A stretch of 38,949 nucleotides of DNA from contig PAHB01000075.1 in NCBI GenBank assembly GCA_002704665.1, positions 1-38,949 of the forward strand, given 5' to 3'. Both the position numbers and the translations under genes were made by a program. Positions within the stretch are counted from its first letter, which is position 1; each line of letters begins with the position of its first letter. The notes beneath the pieces were generated by a model, which saw only the letters and a list, made by a program, of their open reading frames with translations, was not told where the DNA came from and did no database searches. The DNA is from Pseudomonadota bacterium. GTDB lineage: Bacteria > Pseudomonadota > Gammaproteobacteria > Burkholderiales > Eutrophovitaceae. This document shows positions 7,454 through 15,460 of this stretch, piece after piece.

Positions 7454-8932
7454 TTAATTCCAAGGCGACTCATCTAAAGGGTACATTGGTCGCCTGATAT
7501 TTTTGTAATCGAACAATTTCCAGTCCGAAGATGTTACGCCCGATCCATTGCAGTAAATTATTTCCGTAGCCATGGTGCTAAAGATCGGCTTGAAGTACAT
7601 TCGTGATTTAAGTATTAAATATCGTTTTTTTGTAGGATTAAGCCCCACGCTCGTGAAGACTCCTAAATCCCAGGGCTCTTGTAGTTTTTCTGTTATAACA
7701 ATTTCGGCTCTATCTGTTTCAAACAAAACGGTGTTGCCCATAAACATCTTCATTCCAGTAAATTGTGGGCCGGTTACGATATATTCCCCGCTAGTGATAT
7801 TTTTAACAAAACCAGTTAGCTGTAAAGGCTCTCCTTTTTTCTTTATTGCAGGCATGTCGACTTTACCTCCAATTTTTAAGCTTACTTCGTTTCCTTTGCC
7901 AGCTTGAATAAGTGTTTTTACCGCCTCAGGGTCTCTTACCGGACCAACTCCTATTTGGTCCAAATTATAATCTAAGGCAATCTTTAGCACATCCATAGTG
8001 TCTTGGGTTCCCCCTGAAGCGCAATTGTCGGAATGGTCTATGAGAAGAACAGGACCTTTTTCAAATTTGGCTGCTTTTGATAGAGCTGTTTTAAGCGGAA
8101 TGTCCCGCCAAATAAATCGCGTACGATTCTCCCACGCTAAATTCATAATTTTGTTGCAGGTTGTTTCGCCTAATTCTTTGTCACCATTGGTTACTACAAC
8201 CGAGCTCATTCCGGCTGAAGGAATATCTGCCATTGGAAATCCGCCAAAAGCTGAGGCAGCTAGTACTTCCCCAGTTTCTAGTTTCTTTGCTAGTCCTACA
8301 TATTCTCGCATCGCACCTTTGTCTGTATCCATTTTGAGGGTATGTGCCAATATCGGTGAATTTTTCCAAACCATTACGGGTTTAATTTTTCCTTTTAAAG
8401 CATCGATAAGTATAGATCCAGCCAAAAAACCTGTTTCAAACATATCTATATGCGGATAGGTTTTATAGCCGGCAATTACGTCACAGTTTTTGACCATTAG
8501 ATCCGTAACATTTGCGTGTAGATCAAGCGAGACTGCGATTGGAACTTCTGGGTTTATGTCTTTAAGCCTGTGTAGTAAATTTCCCTCCCCATCCAAGGGG
8601 CCGTTTTTGACCACCATTGCTCCGTGAAGATCTAAAAAAATCGCATCGCAACCAAGTTTTGCTTCCGCACATATTAGGTCACAAATCTTCTCATAGGCTG
8701 CTAGATCAACTGGTCCGCTGGGTAGGGCAAGTCCAGCAACGGGTGTCGATATATCGGCATTTAATTTGTTCGCCAATTCGATAAAAGCGCCTATAGGAGT
8801 CTTAGTCCCTGACATTGCTCGCACAACTTCGTCACCAACATAGGGGCCATTGGGACCAAACGATTCCCACGGAGTGGGAATAGGAGAGAAAGTATTAGTT
8901 TCATGCTCCATTTGTGCAACTAAAAATTTCAC
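7454..8932 (-). CDS. M81 family metallopeptidase (MlrC, microcystinase C-like)
   Basis: A zinc hydrolase of the MlrC family; the founding member cleaves linear microcystin fragments, but most homologues sit in amino-acid or peptide catabolism and have unknown substrates. Seen: the N-terminal E-H-E-T-N-T-F-S signature, FLDLHGAMV and SLDLHANVT, GYKTYPHID, the IDHSDNCASGG block of the C-terminal domain, and a family-typical end with IRRPMYPLD. The start is taken as GTG at 8932: AAAGGAG lies nine bases upstream, while a TTG at 8941 directly abuts that ribosome binding site. 492 aa, normal for the family. It follows the aminotransferase gene by 31 bases in one minus-strand operon. Confidence 0.87.
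   Translation of the reverse strand: MKFLVAQMEHETNTFSPIPTPWESFGPNGPYVGDEVVRAMSGTKTPIGAFIELANKLNADISTPVAGLALPSGPVDLAAYEKICDLICAEAKLGCDAIFLDLHGAMVVKNGPLDGEGNLLHRLKDINPEVPIAVSLDLHANVTDLMVKNCDVIAGYKTYPHIDMFETGFLAGSILIDALKGKIKPVMVWKNSPILAHTLKMDTDKGAMREYVGLAKKLETGEVLAASAFGGFPMADIPSAGMSSVVVTNGDKELGETTCNKIMNLAWENRTRFIWRDIPLKTALSKAAKFEKGPVLLIDHSDNCASGGTQDTMDVLKIALDYNLDQIGVGPVRDPEAVKTLIQAGKGNEVSLKIGGKVDMPAIKKKGEPLQLTGFVKNITSGEYIVTGPQFTGMKMFMGNTVLFETDRAEIVITEKLQEPWDLGVFTSVGLNPTKKRYLILKSRMYFKPIFSTMATEIIYCNGSGVTSSDWKLFDYKNIRRPMYPLDESPWN
7463..7506 (+). terminator. Weak hairpin after sufU, possible terminator
   Basis: AGGCGAC (7463-7469) and GTCGCCT (7489-7495) form a seven-base stem with a 19-base loop, followed shortly by a run of five T. 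It lies inside the 3' end of the convergent M81 gene. The loop is long and the T run is offset, so confidence is low. Confidence 0.3.
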
Positions 8933-8963
8933 AAGCAACAACTCCTTTGATTAAAAGTATTTG

Positions 8964-10319
8964 CTAAATTGAGCTATTTATTGCCCATTTAAGTGTGTCG
9001 ATAATGATATCTATATGTTTTTTTTCCGCGATGAGGGGAGGGGTTAAAGCTATATTTTCGCCAGCCGGACGAACCAACACATTTTTTTCAAAACATTTTT
9101 CAAAGATATCGTATGCACGTTGCGAAGGTTTTTCTGCAATGGGTAAAAATTGTATTCCACACATCAGACCATAGTTACGAATATCTACGACATTACGAAG
9201 ACCCTTTAAAGAATGAACCGCATCTTCAAAATAGCTACTGAGTTCATTACTTCGTTCAAACAAGTTTTCGTCGCGATATACTTTAAGGGTAGCGTTTGCA
9301 GCTGCGGTTGCAAGAGGATGTCCCGAATAGGTATATCCATGGTAAAACTCTATGGCCCAATCCGGGCCATGCATAAACGCATTATATATATCCGAATTTA
9401 CGATAACTCCTCCCATCGGAACTGTGCCGTTTGTAACTCCTTTGGCAAATACAATCATGTCGGGTGTGACCTGGAATTTTTGGGCGGCGAAAGCCTCTCC
9501 TGTCCTACCAAATCCAGTAATTACCTCATCAAATATCAATAAAATTTTATACTTACTACAAATCTCACGCAGCCTTTTAAGGTATCCTCTAGGTGGAACC
9601 AAAACTCCGGCCGATCCGGAGATGGGTTCTACGATTACCCCGGCGATATTTGACGGATCATGTAGTAATATAATGTTCTCCAACTCATCTGCTAATTCAA
9701 CCCCCGAATTAGGTTCACCTCTTGAGAATGCATTTTTTTCTATATTCAAGGTATGGGGAAGATGATCGACTCCGGGAATCAGTGATGAGCTGAACATTTT
9801 TCGGTTGGGCACTATTCCACCGACTGAGATGCCACCAAAACCTACTCCGTGGTACGCCTTTTGCCGACCAATGAATCTGTGTCTTTGACCGTCGTTTTTT
9901 GCGCGGTGATATCCCAAGGCAATTTTTAGGGCACTGTCTACCGCTTCCGAACCAGAGCTAGTAAAAAAAACGTGATTAAGTCCAGGGGGCGCTATATTGG
10001 TGATTGATTCAGCCGCCCTGAAAGCTCCCTCGTGAGACATATTAAACGCTGTCGCATAATCTAATTTTTCAACCTGCGATTGGATAGCTTTTACTATCGG
10101 TTTGCGGCAATGCCCTGCGTTAACGCACCACAACCCAGCAATTCCGTCTAGGATGGATTTTCCGGTGCTAGTTTTGTAATACATGTCTTTCGCATTCTCT
10201 ATCAAGCGAGGGGATGCTTTAAATTGTCTGTTAGGAGTGAATGGCAGCCACAAGGGGTCCATATTAATTTCCTTACCGCTTGCAAGTTTCTCTAAATTGA
10301 ATTTATCTCTTACATTCAT
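8964..10319 (-). CDS. Class III aminotransferase, omega-amino acid (beta-alanine)-pyruvate type
   Basis: A PLP enzyme of about 451 aa that moves the terminal amino group of omega-amino acids such as beta-alanine, or similar amines, to pyruvate. Seen: the N-terminal LWLPFTPNR block typical of omega-amino acid:pyruvate transaminases, GLWCVNAGH, SSGSEAVDSALK (phosphate cup), the PLP-contacting Asp in IFDEVITGFGRTG, and the Schiff-base lysine in FAKGVTNG. The second of two adjacent ATGs (10319) sits four bases behind GGAGGG and is preferred to 10322. It heads the operon with the M81 gene. Taurine and related amines are handled by close relatives, so the donor amine is open. Confidence 0.88.
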   Translation of the reverse strand: MNVRDKFNLEKLASGKEINMDPLWLPFTPNRQFKASPRLIENAKDMYYKTSTGKSILDGIAGLWCVNAGHCRKPIVKAIQSQVEKLDYATAFNMSHEGAFRAAESITNIAPPGLNHVFFTSSGSEAVDSALKIALGYHRAKNDGQRHRFIGRQKAYHGVGFGGISVGGIVPNRKMFSSSLIPGVDHLPHTLNIEKNAFSRGEPNSGVELADELENIILLHDPSNIAGVIVEPISGSAGVLVPPRGYLKRLREICSKYKILLIFDEVITGFGRTGEAFAAQKFQVTPDMIVFAKGVTNGTVPMGGVIVNSDIYNAFMHGPDWAIEFYHGYTYSGHPLATAAANATLKVYRDENLFERSNELSSYFEDAVHSLKGLRNVVDIRNYGLMCGIQFLPIAEKPSQRAYDIFEKCFEKNVLVRPAGENIALTPPLIAEKKHIDIIIDTLKWAINSSI

Positions 10320-10322
10320 CAT

Positions 10323-10473
10323 GCCCTCCGCTGTGGAAACGGTTTTACAAAAATTCTGCGTATTCTAAGTATAGCTCGAAGCAATTTTTTATCCAATTGG
10401 GTTGTCGATGGAAATTTGTTGGCTTATGCTTAGGGTAAAACTTGTATAAAACGACGCATACACGGGTAAACTT
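10323..10473. promoter_or_regulatory. Divergent promoter region between aminotransferase and acyl-CoA dehydrogenase operons
   Basis: A 151-base gap between genes transcribed away from each other, so it must hold promoters for both. On the plus strand TATAAA at 10445-10450 is a candidate -10, but I see no convincing -35 at the right distance. No clear inverted repeat or regulator gene is visible. Confidence 0.35.
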
Positions 10474-11673
10474 ATGGATATAAAATTATCTCAGGAAGAT
10501 GAAAAATTCAAAAATGAGGTTAGGGATTTTGTCGCCAACAAATTGCCTAAAGACATTGCTCGCAAGGTTTTAGAGCATAGACACATTGGGAAAGAAGACA
10601 CTGGGAGGTGGCACGCAGCGCTTTTTAAAAAGGGTTGGGCCGCTCCGAACTGGCCTTCAGAATCGGGCGGGGCACAGTGGACTGCTTTGCAGCAGCACAT
10701 TTTTGACGAGGAAGCCTCAATCGCGGGTGCCCCACGGTTATCTCCGTTCGGTATTAATATGATTGGCCCAGTGTTACTTGAATTTGGAACGGCTTACCAA
10801 AAAGAGCGATTTCTTCCAAAAATTTTGTCTGGGGAGGAGTGGTGGTGCCAGGGATATTCTGAGCCTGGTTCGGGATCAGATTTAGCGTCTTTAAGGACGC
10901 AAGCTCAATTAAAAGAAGGAAAATATATTGTAAATGGACAGAAAACCTGGACTACCCAGGCGCATTGGGCAGATATGATGTTTTGTCTAGTTCGAACTGG
11001 TCAAGAGGGAAGAAAACAGGACGGAATTTCGATGTTGCTTATTGATATGCACCACCCGGGAGTCGAGGTAAGGCCTATTTCCACGATTGATGGGGGCAAC
11101 CAAGAAATTAACGAAGTTTGGCTTCAAGACGTCGAAGTTCCCGCAGAAAATATTGTGGGAGAAGAGGGTCGAGGGTGGACCATAGCAAAGTATCTTTTGT
11201 CCCATGAGAGGACTAACACAGCTGGAGTTGGTGCATCAAAAAGGGAATTAGCTATTCTTAAACAAATTGCCTCAAGTGAGACGTTGGGCGGAAAACCAAT
11301 CATAGAGGATGCGCTTTTCCGAGATAAAATTACTAAACTGGAAATTGACCTGTTAGCTCTTGAATGGACTGTTTTGAGAGTTGCCGCGGTTGAGGCCAAC
11401 GGAGAGGCGCCAGGACCCGAGGCCTCTATCCTAAAATTACGTGGTACGGAGATACAACAGGAGCTAACTGAGCTTCAAATGGAGGCGATTGGTCCCAATG
11501 CTCTGCCGCATTTGCCGATGTCATTGGAGGATAATTGGATCGGACCTAACGTTGGGCCTAAATATGCGACACCTTTAGCATCTCGATATTTCAATTATCG
11601 TAAGGTGTCCATTTATGGCGGGACTAACGAGATTCAAAGAAATATAATTTCGAAAAGAGTTTTGGGTTTATAG
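10474..11673 (+). CDS. Acyl-CoA dehydrogenase, large subunit of a PimC/PimD-like pair
   Basis: A 399-aa FAD acyl-CoA dehydrogenase that would introduce an alpha-beta double bond in an acyl-CoA. Seen: the flavin-binding blocks WWCQGYSEPGSGSD and KTWTTQAHWADMM, and the C-terminal YGGTNEIQRNII. At the position of the usual MCAD-type catalytic Glu (Y-E-G-T) it has Gly382. Glu245 in LLSHERT falls at the alternative position used by isovaleryl- and long-chain acyl-CoA dehydrogenases and is the likely base. Together with the next gene, 34 bases downstream, the pattern resembles pimeloyl-CoA dehydrogenase large and small subunits and actinobacterial two-subunit steroid acyl-CoA dehydrogenases. The substrate (dicarboxyl-CoA or branched) is inference. 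Confidence 0.88.
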   Translation: MDIKLSQEDEKFKNEVRDFVANKLPKDIARKVLEHRHIGKEDTGRWHAALFKKGWAAPNWPSESGGAQWTALQQHIFDEEASIAGAPRLSPFGINMIGPVLLEFGTAYQKERFLPKILSGEEWWCQGYSEPGSGSDLASLRTQAQLKEGKYIVNGQKTWTTQAHWADMMFCLVRTGQEGRKQDGISMLLIDMHHPGVEVRPISTIDGGNQEINEVWLQDVEVPAENIVGEEGRGWTIAKYLLSHERTNTAGVGASKRELAILKQIASSETLGGKPIIEDALFRDKITKLEIDLLALEWTVLRVAAVEANGEAPGPEASILKLRGTEIQQELTELQMEAIGPNALPHLPMSLEDNWIGPNVGPKYATPLASRYFNYRKVSIYGGTNEIQRNIISKRVLGL

Positions 11674-11707
11674 TGAGGTGTATAGATTTGGGAAAGAGTG
11701 ATTAACT

Positions 11708-12895
11708 ATGGATTTTTCATTTTCAGAGGAACAAAAATTACTGAAAGACTCGATCGATCGGTTTTTAGAAAAAAATTACTCTTTCGAGCTTCGCCAATCC
11801 ATGATCGATGAAAGGCAAACTATGTCAGCAGAGGTTTGGCAGGGGTTGGCTGGCTTAGGTGTACTGGGGGTGCCGTTTTCTGACAAATATGGTGGATTTG
11901 GAGGAGGTGGTATTGAGACCATGCTAATAATGGAATCTTTGGGTAATCATCTCGTGATCGAACCATACTTATCCACAGTTGTTCTCGCCGGAGGGTTGGT
12001 AGATCGAGGAGCTGCAGATTGGCAAAAACAAATTATTTTGCCAGGAATAATAGACGGAACAATGCTTCTATCGTTCGCTCACGCTGAGCCCCAATCCCGA
12101 TTTTCCGTCAATCATGTTGAAACGGTAGCAAAACCAGATGGCAGCAACTGGGTTATTGAGGGAAAAAAATCATTGGTTCTGCACGGTCCGGCAGCTGAAA
12201 AGGTAATAGTCTCGGCACGAACCAGTGGAGAGATGAACGACCTAGACGGTGTATCATTGTTCATTGTCGAATGTGACGAGGAAGCACTGGGTGGACACGA
12301 GTACCCACTCTATGATGGAACTAGGGTTTTGGACCTTCAACTAAATCGAGTCAAGGTCGGTCCTGACTCCTTGATTGGTCCAATTGGTAAGGCGATGCCG
12401 TTAATAACGGAGATTATCGATAGGGCGGTGGCAGCGCTTTGCGCTGAAGCTATTGGTGTAATGGATCGTACCCATCAGATGACGCTAGATTATTTAAAAA
12501 CAAGGGAGCAATTTGGTGTGCCGATAGCGAGATTCCAAGCGCTTCAGCACAAATCGGTAGATATGTTTATAAATCTAGAGCAGGCGAGATCTATGTCTGT
12601 TTTAGCTTCTGGTTCTCTGGGTTTTTCTTCTTCTCTGGAAAGGAGCAAGGCAGTTGCCGCAGCCAAGGATTTTATTGGTAGGGCTGGACGTTCACTTGGC
12701 CAGGAAGCCATCCAGTTGCATGGAGGTATGGGGATGACTCAAGAGTTGGCGGTTGGGCACTATTTCAAAAGGTTGGAAGCAATAGATGTTATGTTTGGAA
12801 ATTCATCCCATCATAGGAGGGAGTTTGCAAATTTCGACGGTCAAGACAATCCAGTTGAGTACACTCAACCAAGAAAAAAGTGGAAACAAATTTAG
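11708..12895 (+). CDS. Acyl-CoA dehydrogenase family, small/partner subunit of a PimC/PimD-like pair
   Basis: A 395-aa acyl-CoA dehydrogenase fold protein, second gene of the operon. The N-terminal helical domain (FSFSEEQKLLKDS), the middle sheet domain and the C-terminal helix block with QEAIQLHGGMGMTQE are present. The C-terminal motif that normally carries the catalytic Glu reads VMFGNSSHHR, with neither Glu nor the G-T-x-x-I-Q-R signature, and the helix-G position reads IIDRAV, so neither catalytic Glu position is filled. This suits a non-catalytic partner that completes FAD or substrate binding in a heteromeric enzyme with the preceding subunit (inference from known two-subunit families). 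Confidence 0.85.
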   Translation: MDFSFSEEQKLLKDSIDRFLEKNYSFELRQSMIDERQTMSAEVWQGLAGLGVLGVPFSDKYGGFGGGGIETMLIMESLGNHLVIEPYLSTVVLAGGLVDRGAADWQKQIILPGIIDGTMLLSFAHAEPQSRFSVNHVETVAKPDGSNWVIEGKKSLVLHGPAAEKVIVSARTSGEMNDLDGVSLFIVECDEEALGGHEYPLYDGTRVLDLQLNRVKVGPDSLIGPIGKAMPLITEIIDRAVAALCAEAIGVMDRTHQMTLDYLKTREQFGVPIARFQALQHKSVDMFINLEQARSMSVLASGSLGFSSSLERSKAVAAAKDFIGRAGRSLGQEAIQLHGGMGMTQELAVGHYFKRLEAIDVMFGNSSHHRREFANFDGQDNPVEYTQPRKKWKQI

Positions 12896-12922
12896 GTTTT
12901 TTACCTTCCCGTTGTTAATTCC

Positions 12923-13387
12923 GTGAACGTAGTGAAGAGTTATTGGGAAGATTTTCGTGTTGGTGAGAGAGTCCTGATGGGGTCCGTGAAAGTTACCAAG
13001 GAAGATATTGTTAGGTTTGCGGTAGAATACGATCCGCAGTTATTTCACATCGATGAAAAGGCGGGTGAAAGTTCTATTTTTGGGGGGTTAATTGCCAGCG
13101 GCTGGCATACTTGCTCACTGGTCATGAAAATGATGTGTGATTCTTATCTACTGGATTCGGCCAGCATGGGGTCTCCGGGAATGGAAAATATCAAATGGGT
13201 TAAGCCGGTTCGGCCAAATGACGTTTTGACCGGGTTCAGAACTACCATTGAGACAAAAAGCTCGCGTAGTAAACCCGATAGAGGTTTTGTTAAAACTCTG
13301 TTTGAAGTGTTCAATGATAGTCAAGAACTAGTAATGTCGATGGAGGGTGTGGGAATGTTTAGGCGTAAAAATGTTAATAAAAAATAA
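12923..13387 (+). CDS. MaoC-like (R)-specific enoyl-CoA hydratase
   Basis: A 154-aa hotdog-fold protein of the MaoC dehydratase family, expected to hydrate the enoyl-CoA made by the preceding dehydrogenase pair. Seen: the hydratase-2 type catalytic stretch with Asp and His in E-Y-D-P-Q-L-F-H-I-D and the following F-G-G-L-I-A-S-G-W-H. It starts with GTG at 12923 (a GTG three codons later is also possible); no strong ribosome binding site is visible. Its 3' end overlaps the ComB-like gene by 17 bases if that gene starts at 13371, indicating one transcript. Confidence 0.87.
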   Translation: MNVVKSYWEDFRVGERVLMGSVKVTKEDIVRFAVEYDPQLFHIDEKAGESSIFGGLIASGWHTCSLVMKMMCDSYLLDSASMGSPGMENIKWVKPVRPNDVLTGFRTTIETKSSRSKPDRGFVKTLFEVFNDSQELVMSMEGVGMFRRKNVNKK

Positions 13388-14129
13388 AACCAATTCTTTT
13401 TTACATACAGTCCATGTTTTGTTTCGGCGTGAGGATATTGTTGAGGAGAAAAACTTAAAAAATACAGTTGTTGTTGTCCTTGATATCCTTTTTGCCACCA
13501 CAACGATAGTCAGTGCCATCGCTAATGGGGCAAGACTGGTTATCCCGGTTCGAGACGAGAAAAGTGCTCGTGAAGTTGCAAGTCAATATACCCGAGAGTC
13601 ATCGGTCTTAGCGGGAGAACTGTATGCAGAAACCATTTCAGGCTTTGCCTCTCCGACTCCGCTAGCTCTAGGTGAAACCGGCTTAAAAAATAAAGTTTTG
13701 ATTTACTCGACAACTAACGGAACCGTTGCACTTAACCAAGCATCCGAATCGAATACGGTCTACGTTGGATCATTAATCAATGCTAAAGCTGTTGTTGAAA
13801 AAATTTGTTCTTTTGATAGAAATAAATCGATTTTGGTTTTATGCTCCGGGTCAATGGGATTACCCAACTTAGAGGATGCTTATGGGGCAGGGTATTTTGT
13901 CGACCTATTAATGAAGCACAGATCTGGCGACATTAAGACTTATTCGGATGCAGCTCTAGCTGCTCAACGGATTTTTTTATCGGGTCAACCGGAGGAAACA
14001 CTTTTTTTGTCTAGAGTGGGGAGACTTATGGTTGAGCGTGGAAAAGAGAGAGAAGTTAAATACGCTGCCAACCTTTCTAAGCTGGACATTGCACCAGAAT
14101 TAGAAAATAATCAGGTAGTAGTTAAATAG
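13371..14129 (+). CDS. Divergent ComB-like (2-phosphosulfolactate phosphatase family) protein
   Basis: A 252-aa protein whose order of motifs is that of ComB, the magnesium phosphatase that makes sulfolactate in coenzyme M synthesis: VVVVLDILFATTTIV, an AGE-x(7)-GF block, YSTTNGT, and CSGSMGLPNLEDAYGAG. Two positions that are Arg in the family members I recall (D-x-L-R-A-T and G-E-R-x-G) are Phe41 and Leu84 here, and the usual N-S-P is P-T-P, so activity on phosphosulfolactate is doubtful. Start at ATG 13371, overlapping the MaoC gene; a GTG at 13347 would overlap more. No coenzyme M genes are nearby. Fold call firm, function open. Confidence 0.72.
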   Translation: MLIKNKTNSFLHTVHVLFRREDIVEEKNLKNTVVVVLDILFATTTIVSAIANGARLVIPVRDEKSAREVASQYTRESSVLAGELYAETISGFASPTPLALGETGLKNKVLIYSTTNGTVALNQASESNTVYVGSLINAKAVVEKICSFDRNKSILVLCSGSMGLPNLEDAYGAGYFVDLLMKHRSGDIKTYSDAALAAQRIFLSGQPEETLFLSRVGRLMVERGKEREVKYAANLSKLDIAPELENNQVVVK

Positions 14130-14147
14130 TTAGAGAGGGTTTTATCG

Positions 14148-14453
14148 GTGAAATATAGGGTGTTTTTTTTCGCGATTATGATTGGTTTGCAGGGTTCTAC
14201 GTTGGCTGCGGTAGACTGCGCACGCGCAAAAGAAAACGTTGATAAATTAGTTTGTTTTAATAGTAAAGCGGCTGCTGCAGAGGAAAGAATGGCTCTCGCT
14301 TTTCACCATGCATTACAGAGGGGAGTTTCTCCCGAGATACTGAGACAGACACAGTCTCACTGGAAGAAAAACGTGCGAGATGTTTGTATTAATGTCGAAT
14401 GTATTGTCGGCGCTCACGAGGAAAGAATAGCTGAGTTATATGAACTTCAATGA
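14148..14453 (+). CDS. Small exported LprI-like (DUF1311) protein
   Basis: A 101-aa protein with a Sec signal peptide (about residues 1-21, ending S-T-L-A before A-V-D-C) and a mature part patterned like the lysozyme-inhibitor LprI N-terminal domain: four cysteines (C-A-R-A, L-V-C-F, D-V-C-I, V-E-C-I), a mid Q-x-x-W and a C-terminal R-I-A-E-L-Y. Periplasmic location is predicted. GTG start at 14148 behind GAGAGGG. It is 18 bases after the ComB-like gene and its stop overlaps the stop of the convergent DapA-like gene by 7 bases. Why an LprI-like protein sits at the end of a beta-oxidation operon is unclear; function unassigned. Confidence 0.68.
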   Translation: MKYRVFFFAIMIGLQGSTLAAVDCARAKENVDKLVCFNSKAAAAEERMALAFHHALQRGVSPEILRQTQSHWKKNVRDVCINVECIVGAHEERIAELYELQ

Positions 14454-15373
14454 CTAAGGTTATCGATCCAGTCGGCGCTAATAGGCTTGGATAAATCTTG
14501 TTCCATGAAAATAGAGCGTAGGAGAATGACCAGCTCTGCGCGACTCTCGGGTGAAATGTTTGAACCAGGCGCCCTCACGGTACTTGAAGAAATTGCTTGT
14601 CGTAACTTTAGAATTTCTTTCCTGATCGCCACTCCTGGTTGTTGCTCAAAAACAATTAAGGGTAGGAAGCGTTGGTATAATTCCAGTGCTTTATTTTCGT
14701 CATTTCGATCTATGGAATCCTTCAAAGCAATCAATAATTCAGGAAAAGCAAATCCTGTGTTGAAACCGTCGGATCCGGCTTTTAAATCAAATAGTCCGTA
14801 GAGACCTCCAAGCCCAGTTAGTACAGAAGTGGTTTTTAGTTTTTGTTTTAAAGCTCTTATTTTTTTAGAAGTGGGGACGGCTTCTTCCTTTATGCACTGT
14901 ATGGATTGGTTGTTTTCCACCAGTTTGATAATCGTTGCACTTGGCATTTGCACACCGGAAGATGCAGGATGGTCTTGAAGAACTATTGGTAGCGGCATTA
15001 CTCTTGATATCATGTGGTAATGATTGATAATCTTTGACTCGTTTAGACCGGGTTCGTTATGTGGGGTAACCATTACTGCGCTCGCCCCGAGCTTGTATGC
15101 ACTTTGAGAGAAGTTGCAAGCCATAAGCGTTCCGCCAGCACTGGTTCCTACTATTACCGGCATTTTCCCAGCAGCATTTACAGTTTGTTTAATTATTTCT
15201 TCCCTTTCATTATCCGTTAGTCGATTGGCTTCTCCCAACACTCCAAGGACGGTTACCCCATCAACGCCAATTTTTTTCATTAGATTAACCAGTCTCTCTA
15301 AGGATGAAAAATCTACACTTTCATCATGATGAAATGGGGTTACAAGTATTGGGAAGATGCCATTAAAATTCAT
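14447..15373 (-). CDS. Dihydrodipicolinate synthase superfamily lyase/aldolase (DapA-like, not DapA)
   Basis: A 308-aa class I aldolase-fold protein that forms a Schiff base with a 2-oxo acid. Seen: the N-terminal ILVTPFHHDESVD, the G-V-D-G-V-T-V-L-G-V-L-G-E block, and the Schiff-base lysine in CIKEEAVPTS. The DapA hallmarks are missing: G-T-T-G-E is replaced by GVLGE, and the Tyr of the Y-N-V-P-S-R-T-G motif is replaced in LQDHPASSG. It is therefore a catabolic relative that adds or removes pyruvate (or a similar acid) on an unknown partner. Single-gene minus-strand unit, divergent from the HpaI-like gene with an 87-base gap. Confidence 0.85.
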   Translation of the reverse strand: MNFNGIFPILVTPFHHDESVDFSSLERLVNLMKKIGVDGVTVLGVLGEANRLTDNEREEIIKQTVNAAGKMPVIVGTSAGGTLMACNFSQSAYKLGASAVMVTPHNEPGLNESKIINHYHMISRVMPLPIVLQDHPASSGVQMPSATIIKLVENNQSIQCIKEEAVPTSKKIRALKQKLKTTSVLTGLGGLYGLFDLKAGSDGFNTGFAFPELLIALKDSIDRNDENKALELYQRFLPLIVFEQQPGVAIRKEILKLRQAISSSTVRAPGSNISPESRAELVILLRSIFMEQDLSKPISADWIDNLSH

Positions 15374-15460
15374 AACAAATATCTTTCGGGTTGTTGTTTC
15401 AATAAGTTTTGAAGTGCTACGATATAGCTTACCAAATAAAAGACTTTAGGGGGACAGACT

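Noticed and set aside
7998..8459. 153-codon open frame antisense to the M81 gene
   Set aside because: The M81 frame has clear family motifs throughout; the antisense translation has none.
14447..15373. True DapA (lysine biosynthesis)
   Set aside because: The T-T of G-T-T-G-E and the catalytic Tyr region are not conserved.
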